Shown here piece after piece: positions 56,302 to 64,000 of a DNA stretch of 64,000 bases. The notes below the pieces were generated by a model that saw nothing but the letters and a program-made list of their open reading frames with translations, was not told the DNA's origin and searched no databases. The position numbers and the translations under genes are program-made. Positions within the stretch are counted from its first letter, which is position 1; every line of letters starts with the position of its first letter. Source of the stretch: Thioclava indica (GTDB taxonomy: Bacteria; Pseudomonadota; Alphaproteobacteria; Rhodobacterales; Rhodobacteraceae); NCBI RefSeq assembly GCF_000714545.1, contig NZ_AUNB01000051.1, positions 86,243 to 150,242 of the forward strand, in the 5' to 3' direction.

Positions 56302-58805
56302 AGCTGGCTTTGATTATCGCCCGACGTGAGCTGCGCGCGGGTCTGCGCGGCTTTTGGGTCATGTTGCTGTGTCTGATGCTGGGGGTGGCTGCGATTGCCG
56401 CCGTGGGGCTGGTGCGCGGGGCGATCACCTCGGCGCTTGGTGATCAGGGCGCGGTGCTGCTGGGGGGCGATGCGCAATATGAATTCACCTATCGGCGCGC
56501 CAAACCTGACGAGTTGAAATGGATCACCGATCACGCCACGGCTGTCTCGGAGGTGATTGATTTCCGCTCGATGTTGTCGACTGGCAGCGGCGCGGCCGAG
56601 CGCGCGCTGACGCAGGTCAAGGCGGTGGACGGGGCCTATCCGCTTGCGGGGCAACTGGTGCTGGATCCGCCTTTGGACAAGGATGCGCTCAAGGGCGAAA
56701 ACGGCGTTCCCGGCATCTTCCTTGATCCGATCCTGGCCGACCGTCTGGACTTGAAACCCGGCGATCCGGTGCGTTTGGGTGGGCAGGATTTCGTGATGAT
56801 GGCGCGGATCGTGCGCGAGCCTGACAGCACCGGCACCGGTTTTGCGCTGGGGCCGCATTCGATTGTGGCGCTCGGCGCAATTGAGGGCACGCCGCTGCTT
56901 GCGCCCGGCTCGCTGTTTGAAACCGAATACCGCGTGACCCTTCCGCCGGGCACCGATCTGGCACTGGCCAAGCGCCAAGCCGAAAGCCATTTCAAGGATG
57001 CGGGCATGCGCTGGTCGGATCGCCGCCGCGCGGCGCCGGGCGCGCAGCGCTTTGTGGATCGGCTCGGCTCGTTCTTGGTGCTCGTTGGGTTGGCGGGGCT
57101 GGCGGTGGGCGGTGTTGGTATTTCTGCGACCGTGTCGTCTTGGGTCGAGCGCAAATCGGGCACCATCGCCACGCTGCGCGCGCTTGGCGCGACGGGCGCG
57201 ACGATCCGCGCGGCGTTCCTGATCCAGCTCATTGCGCTGGGCGTGGTGGGGATTGCCGCCGGGCTGTTTCTCGGCGCGGGACTGGTTTTTGCCGCTTCGG
57301 GCATGATCGAAAACGCGCTGCCGATCCCGGTCGATATTCGCCTGCAACCGGGCCCACTGGGCGAGGCGGCGCTGTATGGCGCACTGATTGCCGCGATTTT
57401 CGCGCTGTGGCCGCTGTCGCGGATGGCGGCGATGCGCGCGGCGACGCTGTATCGTGACACGATGAACGGTCGCCGCCTGCCGCCTTGGCCGACGATGGCA
57501 CTGACGGGGGCGCTGCTGGTGGGGCTGGTCGTCGTTTCGGCGTGGTTCTCGGGGCTTTGGGGGCTGACGCTGGCCAGCCTTGGCGGCATCGCGCTGGCGC
57601 TGGCGATCCTGAGCATTGCGGCTTGGGCGATCCGGCGCGGCGCACGCGGCGCGCAACATCTGGCGCGCGGGCGGCCCGCCTTGCGCGCGGCTCTGGCGGC
57701 GATTGGCGGGCCGCGATCCGAGGCGCGCTCGGTCATCCTGTCGCTGGGGCTTGGCCTGTCGGTTCTGGCCGCTGTGGGGCAAGTCGATGCGGGGTTGCGC
57801 GGGGCGATTGCCAATGATCTGCCCAAGATCGCGCCGGCCTATTTTGTGCTCGACATCCAGCCCAATCAAATCGACCCGTTCAAGGCGCTACTGGCCAAGA
57901 TACCGGCGGTCACCAAAGTCGAATCCGTGCCGATGCTGCGCGGCGTGATCACCCAGATCAATGGGCAGGATGCGCGCAAGGTCGGCGGTGAACATTGGGT
58001 GCTGCGCGGAGATCGCGGCGTGACCTATGCGCAGGAACCGCGCGAGAAACTGACCGCAGGTAAATGGTGGCCGAAAGGTTATGACGGTCCGCCGCTCGCC
58101 AGTTTCTCGGCGAAGGAGGCCGAGGAGATCGGCTTGAAACTGGGCGACAATATCACCGTCAACATTCTTGGGCGCGCGATCACGGCCAAGGTCACTTCGT
58201 TTCGCGATGTCGATTTCTCGACGGGCGGGATCGGCTTTGTGCTGACGCTTGATCCGGCGGCGCTGCAAGGTGCGCCCCATACATGGCTCGCCACGATCTA
58301 CGCCCCGCCGCAGGCTGAAGCGCAGGTGATGCGCGAGCTTGCCACGGCGTTCCCCAATATCACCGCGATCCGGGTGCGCGACGCGATTGCGCGCGTCACC
58401 GATGCGCTGTCTGCGATTGCGCGCGCGACCTCGCTGGCGGCCTCGGTCACGCTGCTGACGGGCTTTGTCGTGCTGATCGGCGCGGCGGCGGCGGGGGAGC
58501 GGGCGCGCGCTTGGGAGGTGGCAATGCTCAAGACCCTTGGGGCCACACGCGCGACAATCCTGTTCAGCTTTGCGCTGCGCTCGGCGCTGATGGGGGCGGC
58601 GGCGGGGCTGGTCGCGATTGCCTTTGGCGGGCTGGCTGGCTGGGCGGTGGTCGATCTGGTGATGGGGACGACCTATCACTTCGCGCCGATCCCCGCGCTG
58701 ATTATCGTGGCGGGTGGCGTTCTGGCGACACTGGCGGCTGGGCTGGTTTTCGCGCTGCGCCCGCTTGCGGCGCGCCCGGCGGGAGTGTTGCGCGCCTCTG
58801 AGTAA
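56298..58805 (+). CDS. YbbP-like FtsX-domain ABC permease
   Basis: An 835-residue membrane protein with ten predicted helices: one at the N-terminus (GFWVMLLCLMLGVAAIAAVG), a large periplasmic region, a first FtsX domain (about 250-390), a second periplasmic region, and a C-terminal FtsX domain (about 700-830). The intracellular coupling pattern WVERKSGTIATLRALGATGA is clear, repeated as ARAWEVAMLKTLGATRATIL. Partner of the adjacent ATPase. Role unknown; lipid or lipoprotein handling is suggested by the linked esterase. Confidence 0.93.
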   Translation: MKLALIIARRELRAGLRGFWVMLLCLMLGVAAIAAVGLVRGAITSALGDQGAVLLGGDAQYEFTYRRAKPDELKWITDHATAVSEVIDFRSMLSTGSGAAERALTQVKAVDGAYPLAGQLVLDPPLDKDALKGENGVPGIFLDPILADRLDLKPGDPVRLGGQDFVMMARIVREPDSTGTGFALGPHSIVALGAIEGTPLLAPGSLFETEYRVTLPPGTDLALAKRQAESHFKDAGMRWSDRRRAAPGAQRFVDRLGSFLVLVGLAGLAVGGVGISATVSSWVERKSGTIATLRALGATGATIRAAFLIQLIALGVVGIAAGLFLGAGLVFAASGMIENALPIPVDIRLQPGPLGEAALYGALIAAIFALWPLSRMAAMRAATLYRDTMNGRRLPPWPTMALTGALLVGLVVVSAWFSGLWGLTLASLGGIALALAILSIAAWAIRRGARGAQHLARGRPALRAALAAIGGPRSEARSVILSLGLGLSVLAAVGQVDAGLRGAIANDLPKIAPAYFVLDIQPNQIDPFKALLAKIPAVTKVESVPMLRGVITQINGQDARKVGGEHWVLRGDRGVTYAQEPREKLTAGKWWPKGYDGPPLASFSAKEAEEIGLKLGDNITVNILGRAITAKVTSFRDVDFSTGGIGFVLTLDPAALQGAPHTWLATIYAPPQAEAQVMRELATAFPNITAIRVRDAIARVTDALSAIARATSLAASVTLLTGFVVLIGAAAAGERARAWEVAMLKTLGATRATILFSFALRSALMGAAAGLVAIAFGGLAGWAVVDLVMGTTYHFAPIPALIIVAGGVLATLAAGLVFALRPLAARPAGVLRASE

Positions 58806-58827
58806 CGGCGTGCGGATTGCACTTTAG

Positions 58828-58865
58828 GGATGCCTCCGGCGGGAGTATTTTTAGCTAGATGAAAG
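58828..58865 (+). repeat. dispersed repeat family A, copy 3
   Basis: Matches copy 1 through CCTCCGGCGGGAGTATTT, then TTAGCTAGATGAAAG in place of AGGGCTAGATGAAAG. Confidence 0.8.
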
Positions 58866-58880
58866 GGTGGGTGGTCCCTA

Positions 58881-58916
58881 TTTCATCTGGCCCTAAATAC
58901 TCCCCGCGGAGCGGCC
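58881..58916 (-). repeat. dispersed repeat family A, copy 4
   Basis: On the minus strand: GCTCCGCGGGGAGTATTT followed by AGGGCCAGATGAAA. The stem of the small hairpin has changed from CTCC-GGCG-GGAG to CTCCGCGGGGAG and remains paired. Forms an inverted pair with copy 3, 15 bases apart, between convergent genes. Confidence 0.75.
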
Positions 58917-58960
58917 TGCGCTAACCATGCGCGCCGCAGTTTGGGTCAGCGCAGCCCGGT

Positions 58961-59407
58961 TTACTTCAGCATCCCGCGCTTTTTGGCCTCGTAGTAGTAA
59001 CCGCGCGCATACCATGTCACCGCGCGATCTTGCGACCCGTCCGAGACCAGCCACGCGCCGCGTAGATATTTTACGCCGTATTTCAGATTGGTTTCGGCAT
59101 CGAGCAAATCGCTTGCATCGCCGCGAAACCCCATGCCGCGCGCGGTTTGCGGCAGGATTTGCATGAGCCCGTAATACGGGCCGTTGCGCGCGCTGGGATG
59201 GTAGCGGCTTTCGCGCTGGATCACGCGATGCGTCAGGCTGCGCGGCACTTCGTAGTGATCGGAGTACTTGTTGATCAGGGCGCGCAGTTGTGGCGTCTCG
59301 TTGCGGTGCAGCGGTATGTTTTGCTCCGGTTTCGCCCGCGGGCGCGTGCCGCCTCCGCACGCGGCGAGGCTGGCGAGGGATAGCAAGATAAGGCGGCGTG
59401 ACAGCAT
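58961..59407 (-). CDS. lytic transglycosylase lipoprotein (SLT domain)
   Basis: A 148-residue outer-membrane-type lipoprotein: lipobox LASLAAC gives Cys17. The SLT fold has the catalytic Glu66 in RVIQRESRYHPSA, followed by YYGLMQILPQTARGMGF and AVTWYARGYYYEAKKRGM. Cleaves the MurNAc-GlcNAc bond to form anhydro ends. The domain is at the small end of the family. Convergent with the YbbP gene across the inverted family-A repeats. Confidence 0.92.
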   Translation of the reverse strand: MLSRRLILLSLASLAACGGGTRPRAKPEQNIPLHRNETPQLRALINKYSDHYEVPRSLTHRVIQRESRYHPSARNGPYYGLMQILPQTARGMGFRGDASDLLDAETNLKYGVKYLRGAWLVSDGSQDRAVTWYARGYYYEAKKRGMLK

Positions 59408-59451
59408 AAGGTGCTCCGGCAGGATCTAACCGGTAGAAAAGCCCTAGATGT

Positions 59452-59477
59452 GCGCCAAGGAAAAGGGGGCTTGGCGC
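59452..59477 (-). terminator. possible hairpin terminator of copA
   Basis: GCGCCAAG pairs exactly with CTTGGCGC around a 10-base, pyrimidine-rich loop on the minus strand, 22 bases after the copA stop. There is no T run after the stem, so its strength is uncertain. Confidence 0.4.
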
Positions 59478-59498
59478 GCATCGGCGCGCAATCGCCGA

Positions 59499-61931
59499 TC
59501 AGCGTGCCGCGCGGCGAAGCCGGAGCGCGTTCGAGACCACGAAGACCGACGAAAACGCCATCGCCCCCGCTGCCAGCATCGGCGACAGACCGGGACCGCC
59601 AAAGGGCACGAGGATGCCCATCGCGACCGGAATGAGCGCCACGTTATAGGCGAAGGCCCAGAACAGGTTTTGTTTGATATTGGTCATCACGGCGCGCGAC
59701 AGGGTCAGTGCGCGCGCCACGCCTTGGGGATCGCCGCCCATCAGCACGACCTGCGCGGCCTCGATCGCGACATCAGTGCCGGTGCCGATGGCTAGTCCGA
59801 CATCGGCGGCAGCCAGCGCGGGGGCGTCGTTGATGCCGTCGCCGACGAATGCCACGGGGCCGTGGCTGCGCAGGCGGTCGATGGCATCGCGTTTACCGTC
59901 GGGGAGCACCTCGGCCTCGACCCGGTCAATGCCTAGCGTATCGGCCACGGCCTGCGCGGTGGCGCGGGTATCACCGGTGACCATCGCGACTTGCACGCCT
60001 GCGCGATGCAGCGCGGCGATGGCGGCGCTGGCCTCGGGTTTGATCGGGTCGGACAGCGCCATCAGCGCGACGGGCTTGTCATCAAGCGCCATCCAGACCG
60101 GCGTGCGTCCTTTGGCGGCAAGCGCCTTGGCGTCTGCGGCAAAGGCGGTGATGTCGGCACCTGCTTGCGCCATCGCCTGCGCGTTGCCAAGCCACAGCAG
60201 CGCGCCCTTGGCCTGAGCGCGCAGCCCCATCCCTGCGAGCGCCTTGACGCGCTTGACCGGCGCATGGGCAATGTCGCGCGCGGCGGCGGCGTCAAGGATC
60301 GCGCGCGCCAGAGGATGTTCCGAGCGCGCCTCGGCCCCTGCGGCCAGCGCAAGGATCTGGGTTTCGGACAGATCCGCCAGCGGGAGCAGATCGCTGAGCG
60401 CGGGCTTGCCTTGGGTCAGCGTGCCGGTTTTATCAAAGCCGATGATCTTGACCTCGGCCAACCGTTGCAACGCATCGCCGCGCCGGAACAGCAGGCCCAG
60501 TTCCGCGCCCCGCCCGGTGCCCACCAGGATCGAGACCGGCGTGGCCAGCCCCATCGCGCAGGGGCAGGCGATGATCATTACCGAAATCGCAGCGACGAAG
60601 GCATGGGTGAACCCCATCCCCGCCAGCAGCCAGATCGCGAAGGTGCTTAGTGACAGCGCCATCACAACGGGCACGAACACCCGCGTCACGCGATCCACCA
60701 GCGCCTGCACGGGCAGTTTCGCGCCCTGCGCCGCCTCGACCATCGCGATGATGCGCGCCAGAACGGTATCGCCCCCGGTGGCGGTCACGCGATAGCTGAG
60801 CGCGGCCTCGCCATTGATCGTGCCGCCGGTGATCGTGTCGCCCTCGGCTTTGCTGACCGGAATGGGCTCTCCGGTGAGCATGCTCTCATCGATATGGCCC
60901 GCGCCTTCGGTGATCACCCCGTCTAGCGCGACGCGTTCGCCCGGTGCGAGTAGGAGTATATCGCCGGTGGCGAGGGCGCTGATCGGGCGTTCCTCGGTGC
61001 CGTTTGGTGTTTGCACGCGCGCGGTTTTGGGCTGCAATCCGATGAGGCGTGAGATCGCCTCGCCCGCACGGCCCTTGGCGCGCGCCTCCAGCCAGCGGCC
61101 CAGCAAGATCAGGGTGACGATGGTGGCGGCGGCCTCAAAGTAGACGCCGCGCACTGAGGCCGGGAACAGCCCCGGCGCAAGCGTGACCAGCGCGGAAAAG
61201 ACAAACGCGGCGAGCGAGCCCATCGCGACGAGCGAGTTCATCTCAGGCGCGCCGCGCAGCAGCGCGGGAATGCCGGTGCGCAAGAACATCCGCCCCGGAA
61301 AGGCCAGCACCAGCGTCGTCAGCGCCATCTGGATCCACCAGCTTGTGCGTTCGCCGATCGTGGCGGCGATCAGATGATGCACGCCGGGGATCAAATGCGC
61401 GCCCATCGCCAGCGCAAAGACCGGCAGCGTCAGCGCCAGTGCGATCAGGAATTGACGTTTGAGGTGGTTGGCCTCGGCGGCTTGACGCTGCGCGAGCGGG
61501 GCGGGGGCGTCGGCTTGGTCTTTCACGCGCGCAGGGTAGCCAGCAGCGGTGACGGTCCTGGCCAGATCATCGGGCGTCAGCGCGCCCTCGACATAATCGA
61601 CCTGTGCGCTTTGGGTGGCCAGATTGACCGTTGCCGTCGTGACACCGGGCAGCGCGCCAAGCGCGCGTTCCACCCGTCCGGTGCAACTGGCGCAGGTCAT
61701 GCCCTTAATATCCAGCCGGGCGGTTCCCGTCGCCGCCGGATAGCCCGCACCGTCCAGCGCGGCCACCAGATCGGCAGGCGTCGCAGGCGCGTCAAATTCG
61801 ACATCGGCACGGCGCGCCATCAGATTGGCGCTGGCCTGCTGCACGCCGGGCACGCCCATTAGCGCGCGCTCGACCCGCCCGGTGCAGGATCCGCAATGCA
61901 TCGCGTCGATGGTAAAACTGGTTTTGGTCAT
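59499..61931 (-). CDS. copA: CopA, copper-exporting P1B ATPase
   Basis: An 810-residue Cu(I) exporter. Two N-terminal heavy-metal domains: AMHCGSCTGRVERAL (Cys13, Cys16) and GMTCASCTGRVERAL (Cys80, Cys83). Then the core: LTGEPIPVSK, CPCAMGLATPVSI transport site, FDKTGTLTQGKP, SEHPLARAI, and GDGINDAPALAAADVG. Two metal domains and general architecture match cytosolic copper detoxification rather than oxidase assembly (CcoI at 41538). No CueR-type regulator or copper chaperone is adjacent. AGGAGC ribosome site. Confidence 0.95.
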   Translation of the reverse strand: MTKTSFTIDAMHCGSCTGRVERALMGVPGVQQASANLMARRADVEFDAPATPADLVAALDGAGYPAATGTARLDIKGMTCASCTGRVERALGALPGVTTATVNLATQSAQVDYVEGALTPDDLARTVTAAGYPARVKDQADAPAPLAQRQAAEANHLKRQFLIALALTLPVFALAMGAHLIPGVHHLIAATIGERTSWWIQMALTTLVLAFPGRMFLRTGIPALLRGAPEMNSLVAMGSLAAFVFSALVTLAPGLFPASVRGVYFEAAATIVTLILLGRWLEARAKGRAGEAISRLIGLQPKTARVQTPNGTEERPISALATGDILLLAPGERVALDGVITEGAGHIDESMLTGEPIPVSKAEGDTITGGTINGEAALSYRVTATGGDTVLARIIAMVEAAQGAKLPVQALVDRVTRVFVPVVMALSLSTFAIWLLAGMGFTHAFVAAISVMIIACPCAMGLATPVSILVGTGRGAELGLLFRRGDALQRLAEVKIIGFDKTGTLTQGKPALSDLLPLADLSETQILALAAGAEARSEHPLARAILDAAAARDIAHAPVKRVKALAGMGLRAQAKGALLWLGNAQAMAQAGADITAFAADAKALAAKGRTPVWMALDDKPVALMALSDPIKPEASAAIAALHRAGVQVAMVTGDTRATAQAVADTLGIDRVEAEVLPDGKRDAIDRLRSHGPVAFVGDGINDAPALAAADVGLAIGTGTDVAIEAAQVVLMGGDPQGVARALTLSRAVMTNIKQNLFWAFAYNVALIPVAMGILVPFGGPGLSPMLAAGAMAFSSVFVVSNALRLRRAAR

Positions 61932-62068
61932 GGTGTTCGCTCCTGCGCCTCATGTGATGCGGGGCTCGGGTGCGGTCAAGCGTCGCGCCATACATTCGAA
62001 CTATTGAATTTGTTTTGGCGGGATGTTATCTGAGCCTCAAACGTATTCCCTTTATGTGGAGCCTTCCG

Positions 62069-62275
62069 ATGAACCTCGACCGCGCTATTTTCGCCTTTGC
62101 TGGCGTCATGATTCTGATTTCCGTGCTGCTGAGCGCGTTTGTGTCGATCTATTGGCTGTGGTTCACCGCTTTTATCGGCGCGAACCTGCTGCAATCGGCT
62201 TTTACCGGGGTTTGCCCCGCCGCTTGGATTTTCGGCAAGTTCGGCTTGAAATCGGGCTGCGCTTTTCAAAAGTAA
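62069..62275 (+). CDS. YgaP-like small membrane protein (DUF2892)
   Basis: A 68-residue protein with two helices: MNLDRAIFAFAGVMILISVL begins the first; the second lies in LWFTAFIGANLLQSAFTG. It ends CPAAWIFGKFGLKSGCAFQK, where GVCP and the late Cys are typical of DUF2892/YgaP membrane domains. Those are often joined to a rhodanese; here the domain stands alone. Start at 62069 with GGAG upstream; a longer GTG frame from 61970 is rejected. Terminator follows. Confidence 0.83.
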   Translation: MNLDRAIFAFAGVMILISVLLSAFVSIYWLWFTAFIGANLLQSAFTGVCPAAWIFGKFGLKSGCAFQK

Positions 62276-62324
62276 GGCGGATTGGTCACGCAGTCGTGCT
62301 TATCTAGCCTTGCGGGCGCGCAAG

Positions 62325-62371
62325 AACTTGAGAGGACGGGGCGGCTTTGCTAGCCTCGTCCTTAAGTTTTT
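62325..62371 (+). terminator. Rho-independent terminator after the YgaP-like gene
   Basis: CTTGAG-A-GGACGGGGC pairs with GCCTCGTCC-TTAAG (a few mismatches) and is followed by TTTTTG, 50 bases after the stop. Confidence 0.75.
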
Positions 62372-62410
62372 GCCGCACCCTTTCTGTATGCGGAGTTTCA
62401 GGAGTTGCCG

Positions 62411-62989
62411 ATGGATCGCCGCGCCTTTGTTTTCTCGCTTGCCGCTTTGCCGTTTCTTAGCGCGCCGGGTTTTGCCCTGACGCCGCCAATTGAAACCGAT
62501 GCCCCGAAAAAATGGCCGATCGGGTCGCAATATTACCCCATCAAGGTGCGGGTGAAGCCCGATCTGGCGGTGGGTTCGATCATTATCGTTTCGGATAAGT
62601 TTTTCCTGTATCACATTACCGCGCCCGGCGTGGCGATGCGTTATGGCGTGGCGGTGGGCAAAGCCGAGCTGAAGTTTCGCGGGCAGGCCGTGGTGGCGCG
62701 CAAGGTCGAATGGCCTAGCTGGAAGCCGACCCCGGAAATGATCGAGCGCAGCCCCGAGCATTACGCGAAATATGCCGACGGGATGCCGGGCGGGCCGCAA
62801 AACCCGTTGGGGGCGCGCGCGATGTATCTGTATCAGAACGGCCATGACACGGCGATCCGTATCCATGGCACGACATCGCCCAGCTCGATCGGGCATGCGG
62901 TGTCAAATGGTTGTATTCGCATGGTCAATGATCATGTGATCGAGCTGTTCAACACCGTCCCCGTGGGCACGCCGGTCACCGTTTACTGA
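62411..62989 (+). CDS. L,D-transpeptidase (YkuD domain)
   Basis: A 192-residue exported cross-linking enzyme. The leader MDRRAFVFSLAALPFLSAPGFA has a twin arginine and may be Tat-dependent. The YkuD domain has IHGTTSPSSIG (His152) and the catalytic SNGCIRM with Cys168. It forms 3-3 peptidoglycan cross-links or attaches lipoproteins. Start at 62411 with GGAG upstream. Its stop overlaps the mnmH start as TGATG, so the two are translationally coupled. Confidence 0.93.
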   Translation: MDRRAFVFSLAALPFLSAPGFALTPPIETDAPKKWPIGSQYYPIKVRVKPDLAVGSIIIVSDKFFLYHITAPGVAMRYGVAVGKAELKFRGQAVVARKVEWPSWKPTPEMIERSPEHYAKYADGMPGGPQNPLGARAMYLYQNGHDTAIRIHGTTSPSSIGHAVSNGCIRMVNDHVIELFNTVPVGTPVTVY

Positions 62990-64000
62990 TGCAACTCGAC
63001 TCTGTCGCGCAGATCGCGGATCTGGATTTCGACACGATCATCGACGTGCGCTCCCCGTCCGAGTTTGCCGAGGATCATATTCCCGGCGCGATCAACCTGC
63101 CGGTGCTGGATGACGATCAGCGCGCGCGGGTGGGCACGATTTACAAACAGGTGTCGTCCTTTGATGCGCGCAAGATTGGCGCGGCTTTGGTGGCAGAGAA
63201 TGCGGCGCATCACTTGCGTGAGGCCTTGGCGGACAAAGACGGCGGCTGGCGTCCGCTGGTCTATTGCTGGCGGGGCGGGCAGCGCTCGGGGTCGTTCACC
63301 ACGATCCTGCGTCAGGTGGGCTGGCGCGCTGAACTGGTCGAGGGCGGGTATAAAACGTGGCGGCGGCTGGTGGTTGACGCTTGCGCCGCGCCGATGCCGT
63401 GCCCGGTCGTGGTGCTGGATGGCAATACCGGATCGGCCAAGACCGATATTCTGAAATCGGCGGCCGCGCAGGGCGCACAGATGATCGACCTTGAGGGGTT
63501 GGCCAATCATCGCGGCTCGTTGTTTGGGGCGCGCGCGGGCGGGCAGAGCAGCCAGAAGGATTTCGAATCGCGGCTGGCGCGCGCGATTACGGCGCTTGAT
63601 CCGGCGCGTCCGGTGTTGCTGGAGGCGGAGAGTTCGAAGATCGGCGATCTGCAACTGCCCAAAGGGATTTGGGGCGCGATTTGTAGCGCGCCGCGTATCC
63701 GCATCACCGCGCCGCTGGCCGAGCGTGCCGCCTATCTGGCGCGCGCCTATGGCGACATCACTGCCGATAGCGCGCGCCTGAGCGCCGTGATCGACAAGCT
63801 GCGTCCGTTTCAATCCGCCGAGCGGATCGAGCGCTGGCAGGCGCAGGCGGCGGCGGGGGAATTTGCCGCATTAGCGGGTGAGTTGATGGCCGATCACTAC
63901 GATCCGCGCTATGAAAAACACCGCGCGCGGCAGGCGTTTGACGAGCAGATTATTGAGGCGCCTAGTCTTGACGCTGACGCAATCGAAGGTTTGGCGGGGC
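62989..64000 (+). CDS. mnmH: tRNA 2-selenouridine synthase (MnmH/SelU), 3' end outside window
   Basis: Converts 2-thiouridine to 2-selenouridine (via geranyl-2-thiouridine) at the wobble position of tRNAs for Lys, Glu and Gln. The visible 337 codons hold an N-terminal rhodanese domain (DVRSPSEFAEDHIPGAINLP, then YCWRGGQRS with catalytic Cys93) and a P-loop domain, DGNTGSAKTD (residues 144-153), with RGSLFGARAGG after it. Selenium use is implied by the family, but SelD is not in the window. No stop codon before base 64000. Confidence 0.93.
   Translation, partial: MQLDSVAQIADLDFDTIIDVRSPSEFAEDHIPGAINLPVLDDDQRARVGTIYKQVSSFDARKIGAALVAENAAHHLREALADKDGGWRPLVYCWRGGQRSGSFTTILRQVGWRAELVEGGYKTWRRLVVDACAAPMPCPVVVLDGNTGSAKTDILKSAAAQGAQMIDLEGLANHRGSLFGARAGGQSSQKDFESRLARAITALDPARPVLLEAESSKIGDLQLPKGIWGAICSAPRIRITAPLAERAAYLARAYGDITADSARLSAVIDKLRPFQSAERIERWQAQAAAGEFAALAGELMADHYDPRYEKHRARQAFDEQIIEAPSLDADAIEGLAG

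Noticed and set aside
56034..57869. 611-codon open frame on the minus strand opposite the YbbA/YbbP genes
   Set aside because: It is antisense to well-supported ABC genes, extremely rich in Arg/Gln/Ala/His, and has no domain; it is a shadow of high-GC codon bias.

Overview
The window looks like chromosomal DNA of an alphaproteobacterium of the order Rhodobacterales (Rhodobacter/Roseobacter relatives). Reasons: high GC; an FnrL-type regulator with FNR boxes next to hemN and a ccoNOQP-ccoGHIS locus; hemE/hemC head to head; YejABEF; an orphan pair of Tat-exported TRAP binding proteins; and short dispersed intergenic repeats (the 'GGGATATTT...' and 'GGGAGTATTT...AGATGAAAG' types) that I associate from memory with this group. 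The species cannot be named from sequence alone.

Layout. 1-5 kb: two paralogous TRAP solute-binding proteins, the leucyltransferase Bpt, a DUF2852-like membrane protein and a YbaK-type deacylase. 5.3-10.4 kb: an MFS carrier, then a 908-residue protein joining an SGNH hydrolase, a trypsin-like protease and an endonuclease/exonuclease/phosphatase domain. It is followed by scrambled IS3-type remnants that end at the 3' end of tRNA-Arg; this is the accessory part of the window. 10.4-16.6 kb: GNAT, BaiN-like flavoprotein, tRNA-Gln, hisA, hisH and hisB (with a Dph6-like gene between and no hisF), a degenerate receiver-like protein and two identical tRNA-Gly genes. 16.7-24.9 kb: an NMT1-type ABC transporter, a CpdB-like enzyme without a signal peptide, nudC, an SRPBCC protein, pheA and a membrane-anchored cytochrome c. 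25-32.1 kb: yejABEF and a glycosyltransferase.

32.2-44 kb is an anaerobic/microaerobic respiration block: hemN and fnrL diverge around an FNR box; a two-domain universal stress protein and ccoN diverge around two perfect FNR boxes; ccoNOQP (cbb3 oxidase) is followed by another FNR-like box and ccoGHIS (oxidase assembly and copper supply, including the 53-residue ccoS). FnrL probably coordinates oxygen-independent haem synthesis, the high-affinity oxidase, its assembly genes and the stress protein.

44-64 kb is mostly housekeeping: a D,D-carboxypeptidase with a SPOR-like end, a HAD hydrolase, clpS, an RsmC-like methyltransferase, an SDR lacking the catalytic lysine, a small lipoprotein, hemF, a LysE exporter, hemE, hemC, an MFS carrier, a tesA-ybbA-ybbP-like set, a lytic transglycosylase, copA, a YgaP-like membrane protein, an L,D-transpeptidase and mnmH, which runs off the end. 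Haem genes (hemN, hemF, hemE, hemC) recur near the cytochrome genes. Bpt and ClpS together indicate a bacterial N-degron pathway. No CRISPR array, rRNA, prophage or replication origin was seen.
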